Origin: Clostridium algifaecis
GTDB taxonomy: Bacteria; Bacillota; Clostridia; Clostridiales; Clostridiaceae
Direction: 5' to 3'
DNA length: 64,000 bases
Assembly (NCBI RefSeq): GCF_017874415.1
Contig: NZ_JAGGLM010000009.1
Span: 1 to 64,000 of the forward strand
Positions 44,394-55,078 of this stretch are shown here, in pieces. The position numbers were made by a program, and so were the translations under genes. The notes beneath the pieces are model-generated. The model saw only the letters and a list, made by a program, of their open reading frames with translations, was not told the DNA's origin and made no database searches. Each line of letters opens with the position of its first letter. Position 1 is the stretch's first letter.

Positions 44394-45668
44394 ATGTTTG
44401 TAGATACGGCTAGGATATTTGTAAAATCAGGTGACGGTGGAGATGGTGCAATATCATTTAGGAGAGAAAAATATGTTCCACTTGGCGGACCTGACGGTGG
44501 AGATGGAGGAAATGGCGGAGATGTAATATTAGTATCCGATGAGAATAGTACTACATTGATGGATTTTACATACAGAAAAAAATATAAGGCTGATAATGGA
44601 GAAAACGGGGCAGGTTCTAAATGTTTTGGTAGAAAAGGAAATGATCTTTATATAAAAGTTCCAATGGGTACCGTTGTTAAGGATGTTAATACAGATAAAA
44701 TTATGGCTGACTTATCACATCCAGGAGATAAATATATAGTCTGCAAAGGCGGAAAGGGTGGAAAAGGTAATGTCAGGTTTACAACTCCTACAAGGCAGGC
44801 ACCAGAATTTGCTGAGCCAGGTATGCCTGGTGAAGAAAGATATATTTTATTGGAACTCAAGGTACTGGCAGATGTAGGACTTATTGGCTTTCCTAACGTT
44901 GGAAAATCAACGCTCCTTTCAGTTGTTACAAAGGCTACCCCTAAGATTGCAAACTATCATTTTACTACATTAAATCCTAATTTAGGCGTGGTAAATATTC
45001 CGGGAATAAATAGCTTTGTGATTGCAGATATACCAGGAATAATTGAAGGGGCATCAAGTGGGGTTGGTCTTGGAATCAAATTTCTGAGACATATTGAAAG
45101 AACCAGACTTCTCATACATGTAGTTGATATATCGCAGATAGAAGGCAGAGATGCTTTTTCAGATTTTGTAAAGATAAATGAGGAACTTAAAAATTATGAT
45201 GTAAAGCTCTGGAATAGGCCTCAGATAATTGCAGCCAACAAGGCCGATATGCTATATGATGATAAAATATTCGATGATTTCCAGAAAAAAGTATCAGAAC
45301 TTGGGTATGGAAAGGTATTTAAAATATCAGCAGCTACAAAACGTGGGGTCGATGATCTTATGAAGGAAGTAGCAAGAAGATTGAGTGAGATTCCTATTAC
45401 TGATATGGAAATAGATGAGGCAGATAAGTTTGTGCCTGAAGATAAAAAGTTTACTTATACTATAAGAAAAGAAGAAAATACTTATATAGTTGAAGGAAGC
45501 TTTGTGGATAGATTGCTTGCTAGTGTTAATGTAAATGACTATAATGAGCTGAGATATTTTTATAAGGTACTTAGAAACAAGGGCGTTATGGAAGACTTAA
45601 TAAAAATGGGAATCAAAGATGGGGATACAATAAAATTAAATGATTTTCAGTTTGAATATTTGCTATAA
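44394..45668 (+). CDS. obg: GTPase Obg (CgtA)
   Basis: This GTPase takes part in 50S subunit assembly and stress signalling, and in initiation of sporulation in Bacillus. It has the Gly-rich Obg domain ([20 protein letters not shown]), the G domain with [19 protein letters not shown] and NKAD, and a C-terminal OCT domain ([16 protein letters not shown]). It has 424 residues and follows rpmA after a terminator, as usual. Confidence 0.98.
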   Translation: MFVDTARIFVKSGDGGDGAISFRREKYVPLGGPDGGDGGNGGDVILVSDENSTTLMDFTYRKKYKADNGENGAGSKCFGRKGNDLYIKVPMGTVVKDVNTDKIMADLSHPGDKYIVCKGGKGGKGNVRFTTPTRQAPEFAEPGMPGEERYILLELKVLADVGLIGFPNVGKSTLLSVVTKATPKIANYHFTTLNPNLGVVNIPGINSFVIADIPGIIEGASSGVGLGIKFLRHIERTRLLIHVVDISQIEGRDAFSDFVKINEELKNYDVKLWNRPQIIAANKADMLYDDKIFDDFQKKVSELGYGKVFKISAATKRGVDDLMKEVARRLSEIPITDMEIDEADKFVPEDKKFTYTIRKEENTYIVEGSFVDRLLASVNVNDYNELRYFYKVLRNKGVMEDLIKMGIKDGDTIKLNDFQFEYLL

Positions 45669-45688
45669 TTTATTTTAGGAGAAGATGT

Positions 45689-46291
45689 ATGATTAGAAAA
45701 GCTATTTTTGGCGGTACTTTTGATCCTATACATAATGGTCACATACATATAGCTTATGAAGCATTTTATAAACTTGATTTAAGTGAAGTTATATTTATGC
45801 CATCGGGTATTCCGCCTCATAAATTAGATAAAAAAATAACAGATCCATTTATAAGATATAATATGGTAAAGGCCGCTGTAAAGAATGAGAAAAAATTTGT
45901 AGTAAGTGATTATGAAATTAATAGTCCAGACTTAAGTTATACTTATAAGACGCTTAGACATTTTAATGATTTAGAAACAAATGTAGAGTGGTATTTTCTA
46001 ACGGGGACAGATTGCCTGATGGATATAGAGGAATGGAGTAATACGAGAGAAATATTTAAATTATGTAAATTCGTAGTGTTTAATAGACCGGGTTTTGATA
46101 TTGATAATATAATATGCCAAAAGAAAAAAATGGAGAAAAAGTATTCAGCGGATATTATATTTCTGGATGCCAATCTTTTGGATATATCTTCTACTAATAT
46201 ACGTAAAAATATTAAAATTAATAGAAATGTAGGCTATCTTTTGCCAGAAAGTGTATATAAAATTATAAAAGAATATAACCTTTATAAATAA
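45689..46291 (+). CDS. nadD: Nicotinate-nucleotide adenylyltransferase
   Basis: It joins ATP and nicotinate mononucleotide to form deamido-NAD. The nucleotidyltransferase motif [16 protein letters not shown] is at the N-terminus and the ISSTNIR motif near the C-terminus ([13 protein letters not shown]). It has 200 residues and lies between obg and yqeK in the standard order. Confidence 0.97.
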   Translation: MIRKAIFGGTFDPIHNGHIHIAYEAFYKLDLSEVIFMPSGIPPHKLDKKITDPFIRYNMVKAAVKNEKKFVVSDYEINSPDLSYTYKTLRHFNDLETNVEWYFLTGTDCLMDIEEWSNTREIFKLCKFVVFNRPGFDIDNIICQKKKMEKKYSADIIFLDANLLDISSTNIRKNIKINRNVGYLLPESVYKIIKEYNLYK

Positions 46292-46323
46292 AGATTATAC
46301 AGTTTTGTTTTGGAGTGATTACA

Positions 46324-46893
46324 ATGTGGGATGAGGAAGAAATACAAGAATATTTAAAGGTTAACCTTAAAGCTACAAGATATGAACATAGTTTGGGGGT
46401 TAGAGACACAGCTGTAAAATTAGCAAAAATATATGGAGCAGATGAGAAAAAAGCAAGGATTGCAGGACTTGTTCATGATTGTGCAAAATATGTCCCGGGT
46501 GATGAACTTATATCTATTGCATCTGAAAATGATATCGCTATAGACGATGTCTTTATGGAAACTCCGTCGCTTTTACATGGAGCAGTAGCTGCTGTTATTG
46601 CAAAAAATAAAATGGGAGTATACGATGATGATATATTAAGTGCTATAACATATCATACTACAGGAAAAGAGAATATGAGTTTGATGGAAAAGATAATATA
46701 TGTAGCAGATTATATTGAACCTAATAGAGATTTTCCTGGAGTTGATAGAATAAGAAAGGAAGCATTGGAGAATTTAGATACAGCATTACTTGATTCTTTT
46801 AACAGTACTATAAAACATGTTATTGATAAAAAAGAGCTTTTGCATTTAAATACTATAAGGGGCAGAAATTATTTAATTTCTCAATATAAATAA
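46324..46893 (+). CDS. yqeK: YqeK family HD-domain phosphohydrolase
   Basis: It is probably a metal-dependent Ap4A hydrolase that breaks the alarmone symmetrically to ADP. Metal ligands are visible in YEHSLGVRDTAVKLA, LVHDCAKYVP, LLHGAVAA and YHTTG. It has 189 residues from ATG 46324. A GTG at 46315 lies inside the TGGAGTGAT site, so it is rejected as the start. It follows nadD. Confidence 0.92.
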   Translation: MWDEEEIQEYLKVNLKATRYEHSLGVRDTAVKLAKIYGADEKKARIAGLVHDCAKYVPGDELISIASENDIAIDDVFMETPSLLHGAVAAVIAKNKMGVYDDDILSAITYHTTGKENMSLMEKIIYVADYIEPNRDFPGVDRIRKEALENLDTALLDSFNSTIKHVIDKKELLHLNTIRGRNYLISQYK

Positions 46894-46922
46894 TTTACAT
46901 AAATAAAAATGGAGGTTTTTTT

Positions 46923-47303
46923 ATGAAAAAGCAAATAATAAGCACTAAAAAAGCACCAGGTGCAGTAGGACCGTACTCACAAGCAGTTAAGGCAGGAGAT
47001 TTTTTATTTGTATCAGGTCAAATTCCGATTGATCCAGAAACAGGGGAACTGATTTCAAATGATATACAGAAAGCTGCTGAAAGATCTTTAGAAAATATAG
47101 GGGCAATTTTAAATGAAGGCGGCAGTTCATTTGATAAAGTTGTTAAAACTACAGTATTTGTAAAAAACATGTCAGATTTTGCAAAGGTAAATGAAGTTTA
47201 TGCTAGATATTTTAAAAGTGATATGCCTGCAAGATCATGTGTGGAAGCTAAACTTCCAAAAGATTCTTTAGTAGAAATTGAAGTTATAGCAATATCAGAT
47301 TAG
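46923..47303 (+). CDS. ridA: RidA family enamine/imine deaminase
   Basis: It hydrolyses reactive enamines from amino-acid dehydratases. The motifs GAVGPYSQAVKAGDFLFVSG and MPARSCVEAKLPKDSLVEIE (with the substrate-binding Arg) are intact. It has 126 residues and a GGAGGT site. Confidence 0.97.
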   Translation: MKKQIISTKKAPGAVGPYSQAVKAGDFLFVSGQIPIDPETGELISNDIQKAAERSLENIGAILNEGGSSFDKVVKTTVFVKNMSDFAKVNEVYARYFKSDMPARSCVEAKLPKDSLVEIEVIAISD

Positions 47304-47413
47304 CTTTAAATTTTGAATCTTCTAATGAATTTTGATTGGTACCGTTGATTATTTTTGTTTTAATTAATTGACGGTATTTATTTTAACAAATAAATGTACA
47401 GGAGAATATAATA

Positions 47414-48316
47414 ATGCACAGTAATAAGATATTTTTTAATGTAGAAGAAGGAGAACAAGGTCTCAAATTGAGGGAATATCTTAGAAAAAACAAGAAATTT
47501 TCAGGGAGACTAATAAAAGGCGCAGCTTTAGATGGAAGAATTGAAGTGAATGATAACAGAACTAAATTGAATTATATATTGAAATTACATGATATAGTTT
47601 CTATAGATTTAGCTAAAGAAGAGACTCAAAATGTAGAACCGGAAAAAATGGATATTGATATTGTATATGAAGACGAAGATGTATTAGTGGCAAATAAAAG
47701 GCCTGGTATGGTTGTACATCCTACTAAGAGTTATCAAAGTGGCACACTGGCAAATGGATTATTATATCATTTCAGAGAAGAGGGAGAAAGCTGTATAGTA
47801 AGGTTAGTCAGTAGATTGGATATGGATACTTCAGGACTCGTTATAGTTGGTAAAAATCAATTTGCCCATATGTGTTTGGCTAGGGATATGAAAAGTGAAG
47901 ATTTTGAAAAAAGTTATATTGCAATTGTGCATGGTAATATGGAAAATAAGAGAGGAACTATAGATTTACCTATATATAGACCTGAAAATGTTATGGGAAT
48001 AAAGAGAATAATTGATGACAGAGGTCAAAAAAGTATAACCCACTATAATGTTTTAGAGAGTATGAAGGGCGGAGATATTGTCAAACTTACACTGGAAACA
48101 GGTAGAACACATCAAATAAGAGTCCATTTGAGCAGTATTGGATATCCTATTTATGGAGATTCTCTTTATTGTGAATATGATGATTCTAAATACATAAATA
48201 GACAGGCACTTCATGCATATAGGTTAAAATTTCCTCATCCAAGAACAGGTAAGGTAGTAGAACTTGAAACAGATTTACCAGATGATATGAAAAGATTAAT
48301 AGATAAAATAAGCTGA
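47414..48316 (+). CDS. RluD-type pseudouridine synthase
   Basis: It converts uridine to pseudouridine in rRNA or tRNA. The catalytic Asp lies in VSRLDMDTSGLVIVGKN. An S4-like RNA-binding domain is at the N-terminus (LREYLRKNKKFSGRLIKGAA). The GRTHQIRVHLSSIGYPIYGD region is the family C-terminal motif. It has 300 residues. The exact target (RluD, RluC or YtzF-like) cannot be assigned. Confidence 0.93.
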   Translation: MHSNKIFFNVEEGEQGLKLREYLRKNKKFSGRLIKGAALDGRIEVNDNRTKLNYILKLHDIVSIDLAKEETQNVEPEKMDIDIVYEDEDVLVANKRPGMVVHPTKSYQSGTLANGLLYHFREEGESCIVRLVSRLDMDTSGLVIVGKNQFAHMCLARDMKSEDFEKSYIAIVHGNMENKRGTIDLPIYRPENVMGIKRIIDDRGQKSITHYNVLESMKGGDIVKLTLETGRTHQIRVHLSSIGYPIYGDSLYCEYDDSKYINRQALHAYRLKFPHPRTGKVVELETDLPDDMKRLIDKIS

Positions 48317-48345
48317 AGATGTACTTAATAATAAATCTTCAGCTT
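48310..48345. terminator. Bidirectional terminator between the pseudouridine synthase gene and dacF
   Basis: AAGCTGAAGAT (48310-48320) and ATCTTCAGCTT (48335-48345) are perfect complements. The genes converge here. Confidence 0.85.
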
Positions 48346-48349
48346 AATA

Positions 48350-49579
48350 CTATTCATTTGAAATTTTATTTTTTTTTATTAAAAACGCGGATATTATTAT
48401 CAAAATAATTATTGAAGCTAAAACGAGATACTGCATATTTAAATGTGATATCTTATTTTGATTTCCAGTATAAATACTACTGGATGAATTATTTACACCA
48501 CTTAAAAGCTGCAAATTTCCTACGTTTTTACCATTTAAAGAAAACTCTGCTTCATCAACTGTATCACCCTTTTTAAAAGATTTTAAATTTAAATTATTGT
48601 CTTTTAATTTAAAAGTAGGAGTAGAATTATCTCCAATTTCTCTATCATAGTAAAAATCTGATGCAGCAATTAATGGCACAGATAAATTATTTTTATTATA
48701 ATTAGCTATAATATCTCCTTTAGAATAAAGTTTTTCAAATTTGAAGTTATTATAACCATAGTTGAATAATGATATAGCATCTGGAAAGAAAGTTTTATTT
48801 TTATCATGGACTAAAGCCACAATTAATTGGTGATTTCCTCTAATGGCTGTTGCTACATATGAATGTAGAGATTGAATTGTATAGCCTGTTTTACCACCTA
48901 TACAGCCTTCATAGTAATAATGAGACTGTTTTTGAATCAATCTATTTTCATTCCAAACAACTCTTTCATTCTTGGATTTATTAGTAGGTTTAATTGTGTA
49001 AGAAACTGTACTTGCTATCTTGGAATAATTTGAATTTTTAGATAGTTCCTTCATAATTAATGATAAATCCTTTGCAGAAATATTATGATTTTTATCAAAT
49101 AAACCACTTGGATTAACAAAATGAGTATGTAGTGCACCTAATTCTAAAGCTTTTTTATTCATTTCATCAACAAACTTATTTACAGAACCATTACCAACAT
49201 ATTCTGCAAGTGCCATTGCACAATCATTATCTGAAGCGAGCAACAAACCATATAATAAATCTCTTACTTTTAATTTTTCACCTTCAATAAGGCCAAGCCT
49301 GGTTCCATCAATTTTTGGCGGATTACTTCCTATTGTAACTTCATTATCTAAATTTGTTTTTTCCAGTACCAATAGAGCAGTCATTATTTTAGTAGTAGAA
49401 GCTGGAGGATAAGCTGTATCCGGATTCTTTGAAAATAGAATTTCACCAGTAGTAGCATCTAGTAATACAGCGCTGTCGGCTGAAACAGAAGGAGGCGGAT
49501 CTTTTGCATAAGCTTTAAAAGATGTGCTACAGCTAATTAAAAATAACCATAGTACAATAAAAATTACTGATTTTTTCAT
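48350..49579 (-). CDS. dacF: D-alanyl-D-alanine carboxypeptidase (PBP5/DacF type)
   Basis: It trims the terminal D-Ala of peptidoglycan stems outside the cell. It has a signal peptide (about 1-25), the active-site motif S-T-T-K in PPASTTKIMTALL, the SxN motif SDNDCAMALAE, and KTG in GGKTGYT. A C-terminal membrane helix (LVLASIIILIIISAFLI) anchors it, rather than the amphipathic helix of E. coli PBP5. It has 409 residues and AGGAGG upstream. Confidence 0.95.
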   Translation of the reverse strand: MKKSVIFIVLWLFLISCSTSFKAYAKDPPPSVSADSAVLLDATTGEILFSKNPDTAYPPASTTKIMTALLVLEKTNLDNEVTIGSNPPKIDGTRLGLIEGEKLKVRDLLYGLLLASDNDCAMALAEYVGNGSVNKFVDEMNKKALELGALHTHFVNPSGLFDKNHNISAKDLSLIMKELSKNSNYSKIASTVSYTIKPTNKSKNERVVWNENRLIQKQSHYYYEGCIGGKTGYTIQSLHSYVATAIRGNHQLIVALVHDKNKTFFPDAISLFNYGYNNFKFEKLYSKGDIIANYNKNNLSVPLIAASDFYYDREIGDNSTPTFKLKDNNLNLKSFKKGDTVDEAEFSLNGKNVGNLQLLSGVNNSSSSIYTGNQNKISHLNMQYLVLASIIILIIISAFLIKKNKISNE

Positions 49580-49695
49580 ATTTTCCTCCTTAAATTATAT
49601 ACAACAACATTATATCAAAAAAATACAATATGTGCGACATAATTTTTAATATTTGTCAATAATAAAGATATTAAGAATTACTGGAGGATTTAATT

Positions 49696-50352
49696 TTGAA
49701 TATAATAAATAAAATAACTGATTATATTATAAGGAAGTGCAAGTCAAATAATAAGAAGATAATAGGATCTATTATTATCCTGGTCATATTCATGGTATTT
49801 CTAATTGTTGGGTATTTCAATTCAAGACCTGTCAGCAGCAAGAATAGTGAAGATGTATTTAAACAGAAAAGTTATGATGTAGAAAATAAATCAAATAATA
49901 AAAATTCCGGTAAAAGTGAAGGAAACATAACTGTTTATATAAATGGTGAGGTTAAGAAACCAGGAGTATATGTTTTGAAAAATGATAGCAGAATTGAAGA
50001 TCTGGTTAAAACTTCTGGAGGATTTTTAGATGATGCAGATACTTATAAATTAAATTTAGCAAAGAAATTGAAGGATGAAGATTATATATCCGTAGATAAA
50101 AAACAAAATTCCGGCAGTAATGTGCCTCAGAATTCTAGTTCTGGCATAAGCCAGGATGGAAAGGTAAATATAAATAAAGCGTCTAAAGAAGAATTGAAGG
50201 AGATTCCTGGAGTAGGAGATGTGACCGCACAGAAAATAATAGACTATAGGGAGAAGAATGGAGAGTTTTCGTCTATAGAAGATATAAAAAAAGTAGGAAG
50301 AATAGGAGATAAGACATTTGAAAAAATAAAGGATAAAATTGATGTTAGATAA
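49696..50352 (+). CDS. comEA: Competence DNA-binding protein ComEA
   Basis: This surface receptor passes transforming DNA to the ComEC channel. It has one membrane helix (about 22-42), then an SLBB domain (ITVYINGEVKKPGVYVLKND), a Ser/Asn linker, and a C-terminal helix-hairpin-helix pair (VNINKASKEELKEIPGVGD). It has 218 residues. The start is TTG 49696 with TGGAGGATT. It is far from comEC (58884), unlike Bacillus. Confidence 0.93.
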   Translation: MNIINKITDYIIRKCKSNNKKIIGSIIILVIFMVFLIVGYFNSRPVSSKNSEDVFKQKSYDVENKSNNKNSGKSEGNITVYINGEVKKPGVYVLKNDSRIEDLVKTSGGFLDDADTYKLNLAKKLKDEDYISVDKKQNSGSNVPQNSSSGISQDGKVNINKASKEELKEIPGVGDVTAQKIIDYREKNGEFSSIEDIKKVGRIGDKTFEKIKDKIDVR

Positions 50353-50375
50353 TTATATTCTTTTGAAATATGTAA

Positions 50376-50416
50376 ATAAAAGCCATATTTAGTTTTCAAT
50401 TAAATATGGCTTTTAT
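50376..50416. terminator. Bidirectional terminator between comEA and oppA
   Basis: ATAAAAGCCATATTTA and its complement form a 16-bp stem with a 9-nt loop. The two genes converge here. Confidence 0.9.
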
Positions 50417-50449
50417 GTGTTTTTCATTTTATAAACTTTTTATTAAAAG

Positions 50450-52099
50450 TTATTTTTGGAGACTGGCATCTCTGAATATAAAGAAACCTAAGTTTGATAT
50501 GTGAACATTTTTAAGTTTCTTATTCATACAAACAACTTCAGTATAGTAATAAATAGGTATGATAGGAAGATCTGTCATTAATTGATCTTCTGCAGAGTGA
50601 AGTAAAACTGCTCTTTTTGCTTTGTCAGGTTCAGCTTTTGCTTGAGCAATCAATTGATCGTATTTAGTATTTGAATATCCTGTATTGTTGTTGCCATTAC
50701 CGGTTGTAAACATATCAAGAAAAGTCATGGCATCATTGTAGTCAGCTATCCATCCATCTCTTCCTAATAAGAAGTTATGTTTTTGCAGGTCAGTTAAATG
50801 TACTTTTCTTTCAACATTTCTTAAAGTAATATTTATTCCAAGGTTCTTTTTCCACATATCTTGAACTGCTTGAGCTATATTCTGATGATTTTGCATTGTA
50901 TTGTATAGAATTTCTAATTGAGGGAAACCTTTACCATCAGGATATCCAGCTTCAGCTAAAAGTTTTTTGGCCTGTGATACATCAGCAGTTTTGGGAAGGT
51001 ATTCTTTATTGGTAAATTCATTCCCATTTGAATCACTTGTGCCTAAAGGTACGAATGAAGTAGCAGGTTTTTCACCGCCTTTTGAAATCTTTTCTACTAT
51101 AGAGGTTCTGTCTATAGCAAGATTAAGAGCTTTTCGAACTCTTGCATCACTTAGAACCTTAGCAGCCTGTGAATTGACGCCTTTTGCCTGAGGTGACACA
51201 TTTATATCATAAAAGTAAGTTCCTAAATAAGGGTATGACTTTGCAGTTCCATCTTTTAATAAACCAGGAATTTCAGCAGCAGGAGGTTTATCTATTAAAT
51301 CAAGCTGTCCTGTTTTAAAAGCTGAGTAATAACTGCTTTCATTCTCTAAAGTTTTAAATTCGATTCTATCAATCTTTACATTTTTAGCATTCCAGTAGTT
51401 GGAATTTTTTTCGAAGTTTAAACTGTCTTTTTGCTTATATTCCACCATTTTGAATGGACCATTAGATATATATGTTTCTGCCTTTGTTGCCCAGGTAGTT
51501 GGATTTTTCTCAACAATGTCTTTTCTCACAGGAGCATAGGTAGGAAAAGCTGTTAGAGATATAAAATAAGGTGTAGGACTTTCAAGTGTAGCAACTAATG
51601 TGTAATCATCTGTTGCTTTAACACCTACATTTGCTGCAGTAGATTTTCCTGTATTATAAGCTTCACCATTTTTTAAATAGAATAACTGGTAAGCGTATTG
51701 GGAAGCTGTTTTTGGATCAAGTGCTCTTTTCCATGCATATTCAAAATCTGATGCTTTAACTGTTTTTCCATCAGACCATTTTGCTTTTTTTCTTAAATGG
51801 AAAGTATAAGTAAGACCATCACTTGAAACGTCCCATTTTTCAGCAACACCAGGTACAGACTTTTCATTTTTATCTAGATTTGTCAATCCTTCAAAGGCAT
51901 TAGTAATTACATGACCACCTTCAACTGAATTGTTTAGACCAGGATCAATAGTTTTTGGATCGGCAGCAATATTTACTTTTATTGTACTTTTACCGGTAGT
52001 ATTACCGCCGGTTTTGGAAGTGCCGCATCCAGTAAACAATGAACCCATAAGTGTAAGTGACATTGTAACTGCAAGAATTTTAAATTTGTTCTTTAACAT
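50450..52099 (-). CDS. oppA: Oligopeptide ABC transporter substrate-binding lipoprotein OppA
   Basis: It binds peptides outside the cell and hands them to OppBCDF. The lipobox is LFTGC after a typical signal peptide, and SBP_bac_5 features are IDPGLNNSVEGGHVITNAFE, WSDGKTVKASDFEYAWKRAL and YTEVVCMNK. I start at the ATG complementing 52097-52099, 549 residues, because GGAGGGAC lies just before it. The longer open frame has no such site. It is the last gene of the operon. Confidence 0.94.
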   Translation of the reverse strand: MLKNKFKILAVTMSLTLMGSLFTGCGTSKTGGNTTGKSTIKVNIAADPKTIDPGLNNSVEGGHVITNAFEGLTNLDKNEKSVPGVAEKWDVSSDGLTYTFHLRKKAKWSDGKTVKASDFEYAWKRALDPKTASQYAYQLFYLKNGEAYNTGKSTAANVGVKATDDYTLVATLESPTPYFISLTAFPTYAPVRKDIVEKNPTTWATKAETYISNGPFKMVEYKQKDSLNFEKNSNYWNAKNVKIDRIEFKTLENESSYYSAFKTGQLDLIDKPPAAEIPGLLKDGTAKSYPYLGTYFYDINVSPQAKGVNSQAAKVLSDARVRKALNLAIDRTSIVEKISKGGEKPATSFVPLGTSDSNGNEFTNKEYLPKTADVSQAKKLLAEAGYPDGKGFPQLEILYNTMQNHQNIAQAVQDMWKKNLGINITLRNVERKVHLTDLQKHNFLLGRDGWIADYNDAMTFLDMFTTGNGNNNTGYSNTKYDQLIAQAKAEPDKAKRAVLLHSAEDQLMTDLPIIPIYYYTEVVCMNKKLKNVHISNLGFFIFRDASLQK

Positions 52100-52142
52100 A
52101 ATGTCCCTCCTATTAAAATTTAATTTATTTAAATAATTTATA

Positions 52143-53126
52143 TTATTTAATGCATAAATGACAGGCAACATAATGATTGTTACCAATATCTTTTAAATTC
52201 GGTTCCTGACTGGAACATACTTTATTAGCATATTTGCATCTATCTTTAAATCTGCATCCTGGTGCAGGGTCTATTGGAGAAGGAGTTTCACCCTCCAGCG
52301 TTATTCTCTTATTTTTAGCTGCCATGTCAGGATCAGGTATAGGTATTGCAGATAATAGTGCTTTAGTATAAGGATGCAGTGGATTATCATAAAGCTCATT
52401 ACTTTCAGCAAGTTCTACAATTTTACCAAGATACATCACTCCAATTTTAGTAGATATATGTTTTACCATTGACAAATCGTGTGCTATAAATAAGTAAGTG
52501 AGGCCGAAGTCATTTTGAAGATCCTCAAGCATATTTACAACCTGGGCCTGGATTGATACATCAAGGGCAGATATAGGTTCATCGCAAACTATAAACTCAG
52601 GTTGTACTGCAAGAGCTCTCGCTATTCCTATCCTTTGCCTTTGACCTCCGGAAAATTCATGAGGATATCTGTTTGAATGATCCTTGTTTAAGCCAACTTT
52701 ATTTAAGAGATATTGAATTCTTTTTTGTTTTTCTTTTTTGTTCATGAGATTGTGTATATCAATGGATTCACCTATTATATCTCCTACTGTCATTCTTGAA
52801 TCAAGAGATGCATATGGATCTTGAAATATCATTTGCATTTTTCTCCTGTAGGGGAGCATTTTAGCTGGAGAAAATTTAGATATATTAACACCGTTGTATA
52901 TGATTTGTCCTTGTGTTGGTTCATATAACTTAATTATGGTTCTACCTGTAGTAGTTTTTCCACAGCCTGATTCTCCAACTAATCCAAGAGTTTCTCCTTT
53001 GTTAATTGTAAAAGATACATTATCTACAGCTTTAACATTGCTGATTGTTTTCCCAAAAAAATCTTTTTTTGCTGGAAAGTATTTTTTAAGATTTTTAATT
53101 TCAATAAATGGATTAATATCTGCCAT
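52143..53126 (-). CDS. oppF: Oligopeptide ABC transporter ATP-binding protein OppF
   Basis: This is one of two ATPases driving peptide import. Walker [13 protein letters not shown], signature [14 protein letters not shown], Walker [13 protein letters not shown]. The C-terminal oligopeptide/dipeptide extension has the Cys pattern PGCRFKDRC and C further on. It has 327 residues and starts three bases after the oppD stop. Confidence 0.96.
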   Translation of the reverse strand: MADINPFIEIKNLKKYFPAKKDFFGKTISNVKAVDNVSFTINKGETLGLVGESGCGKTTTGRTIIKLYEPTQGQIIYNGVNISKFSPAKMLPYRRKMQMIFQDPYASLDSRMTVGDIIGESIDIHNLMNKKEKQKRIQYLLNKVGLNKDHSNRYPHEFSGGQRQRIGIARALAVQPEFIVCDEPISALDVSIQAQVVNMLEDLQNDFGLTYLFIAHDLSMVKHISTKIGVMYLGKIVELAESNELYDNPLHPYTKALLSAIPIPDPDMAAKNKRITLEGETPSPIDPAPGCRFKDRCKYANKVCSSQEPNLKDIGNNHYVACHLCIK

Positions 53127-53129
53127 TTT

Positions 53130-54137
53130 TTATTTACCTCCTGCGTTAGTTTTTTCTATATTTGGTGCATTTTTATGATTTAGCCAGCAGGATGCAAAAT
53201 GGCCTTTATCTATTTTAAATGCTTCAGGCATATTGTTTAAACATATTTTCATAGTGTAGTCACATCTAGGAGCAAAAGGACATCCAGTTGGTGGTTTAAG
53301 TAAATCAGGTGGAGTACCTTCTATTGGCGTGAGTTTTCCTTTTATTTTCTCTTTTGGATTAGGGATGCTTTTTAAAAGACCCCATGTATAAGGATGTCTT
53401 GGATTATAAAAAATGTCTCTTGTGCTGCCGCTTTCAATAATCATTCCGCCGTACATTACATTTATCCTGTTGCAAAGATCGGCAACTACACCAAGGTCAT
53501 GTGTTATTAAAATTATAGACATATCTATTTTAGATTTTAAGTTTTTCATGAGTTCCAGTATTTGTGCCTGTATAGTTACATCAAGAGCTGTAGTTGGCTC
53601 ATCTGCAATTAAAAGCTTTGGATTGCAGACAAGTGCCATGGCAATAAGAGCTCTCTGTCTCATTCCACCAGAAAACTCATGTGGATATTGATTTATTCTC
53701 TTTTCAGCACCTGGTATTCCAACCAGTCTTAGAATTTCGATAACTTTTTTATTAGCCTCTTTTTTACTCATGTGTTTGTGTTTTATGAGTGGCTCTGCCA
53801 ATTGATATCCTATTTTGAAAACAGGATTCAAAGATGTCATAGGATCTTGAAATATCATTCCAATTTCGTTACCTCGTATATTCTCCATATCTCTATCACT
53901 TAATTTATTTAAATCTTTGTTGTTGAATTTTATACTGTCTGCTTTTATTTCTGCATTTTCTGGAAGAAGTCTCATTATAGACATCATGGTAATACTTTTT
54001 CCACTTCCAGATTCTCCCACTATTCCGAGAGCTTCACCTTTATAAAGATATAGGGACACTCCACGAACTGCTTTTATATCGCCAAGATAGGTATGAAAAG
54101 ATGTACGCAGATTGTTTATTTCAAGCAATTTCGCCAT
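53130..54137 (-). CDS. oppD: Oligopeptide ABC transporter ATP-binding protein OppD
   Basis: This is the second ATPase. Walker [12 protein letters not shown], signature [14 protein letters not shown], Walker [13 protein letters not shown]. The C-terminal Cys motif is [15 protein letters not shown]. It has 335 residues and AGGAGG before the start. Confidence 0.96.
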   Translation of the reverse strand: MAKLLEINNLRTSFHTYLGDIKAVRGVSLYLYKGEALGIVGESGSGKSITMMSIMRLLPENAEIKADSIKFNNKDLNKLSDRDMENIRGNEIGMIFQDPMTSLNPVFKIGYQLAEPLIKHKHMSKKEANKKVIEILRLVGIPGAEKRINQYPHEFSGGMRQRALIAMALVCNPKLLIADEPTTALDVTIQAQILELMKNLKSKIDMSIILITHDLGVVADLCNRINVMYGGMIIESGSTRDIFYNPRHPYTWGLLKSIPNPKEKIKGKLTPIEGTPPDLLKPPTGCPFAPRCDYTMKICLNNMPEAFKIDKGHFASCWLNHKNAPNIEKTNAGGK

Positions 54138-54151
54138 TATAAGTCCTCCTA

Positions 54152-55066
54152 TTATTTTTTCATTTTAGGATCTAGAGAATCCCTTAGTCCATCACCTAAT
54201 AAATTAAATGCAAGCATAGTTAGACATATTGCCAGAGATGGAAAAAACAGCTGTAATGGATATAGTTGAAATCCATCTAGCGCATCTGATGCAAGAGTTC
54301 CCCAGGACGCCATTGGAGCAGATACGCCAAGTCCTATGAAACTTAAAAATGATTCTGTGAATATGGCATCTGGAACTGAAAGGGTCAAAGTTACTATTAT
54401 TGGTCCCATGCAGTTTGGAATTAAATGTTTTAATATTATTCTGAATGATGATGCACCAAGAGTTTTTGCGGCTAAAACAAATTCCTGCTGTTTAAGCGAC
54501 ATAATCTCTCCTCTTACTATCCTGGCCATGGTAAGCCAGAAAGCAACAGCCAAAGCTATTATTATACTTTTAAGTCCTGCACCAAATACTACCATAAAGA
54601 GTATTACATAAATTGTCATTGGTATTGAATATAGAATATCCACAATCCTCATCATTATGTTGTCTATTTTTCCACCAAAATATCCTGATATACCTCCATA
54701 TAATATACCAATTAATATATTTAAAATACTTGCTGAATAGCCTACAGTGAGAGAAATTCTAGCTCCATAAAGTATTCTTATAAACACATCTCTTCCAAAT
54801 TTATCTGTTCCAAACCAATGTGAAGCACTTGGTGGCAAGTTTGACATGGTTAAATTTTGACTATAATAATTGTATTTTGACATTAACGGTCCAAATATAG
54901 CTAGCAAAGTAATAAAGATTACAAATATCAAACCAGTCATAGCTAGTTTGTTACTTTTTAGTCTTCTCCATACATCTTGCCAGTAAGAAATATTTGGTCT
55001 TACTATGATTTCTGATTTTTTTTCCTTATTTGAAACTTTTTCAAATGAGTCATCATGTAGTTCCAT
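54152..55066 (-). CDS. oppC: Oligopeptide ABC transporter permease OppC
   Basis: This inner-membrane permease subunit has a cytoplasmic N-terminus (about 30 residues) and six membrane segments. The coupling motif is EFVLAAKTLGASSFRIILKH. HWFGTDKFGRDVFIRILYGAR is typical of OppC. It has 304 residues and starts 12 bases after oppB. Confidence 0.95.
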   Translation of the reverse strand: MELHDDSFEKVSNKEKKSEIIVRPNISYWQDVWRRLKSNKLAMTGLIFVIFITLLAIFGPLMSKYNYYSQNLTMSNLPPSASHWFGTDKFGRDVFIRILYGARISLTVGYSASILNILIGILYGGISGYFGGKIDNIMMRIVDILYSIPMTIYVILFMVVFGAGLKSIIIALAVAFWLTMARIVRGEIMSLKQQEFVLAAKTLGASSFRIILKHLIPNCMGPIIVTLTLSVPDAIFTESFLSFIGLGVSAPMASWGTLASDALDGFQLYPLQLFFPSLAICLTMLAFNLLGDGLRDSLDPKMKK

Positions 55067-55078
55067 ATTATTATCCTC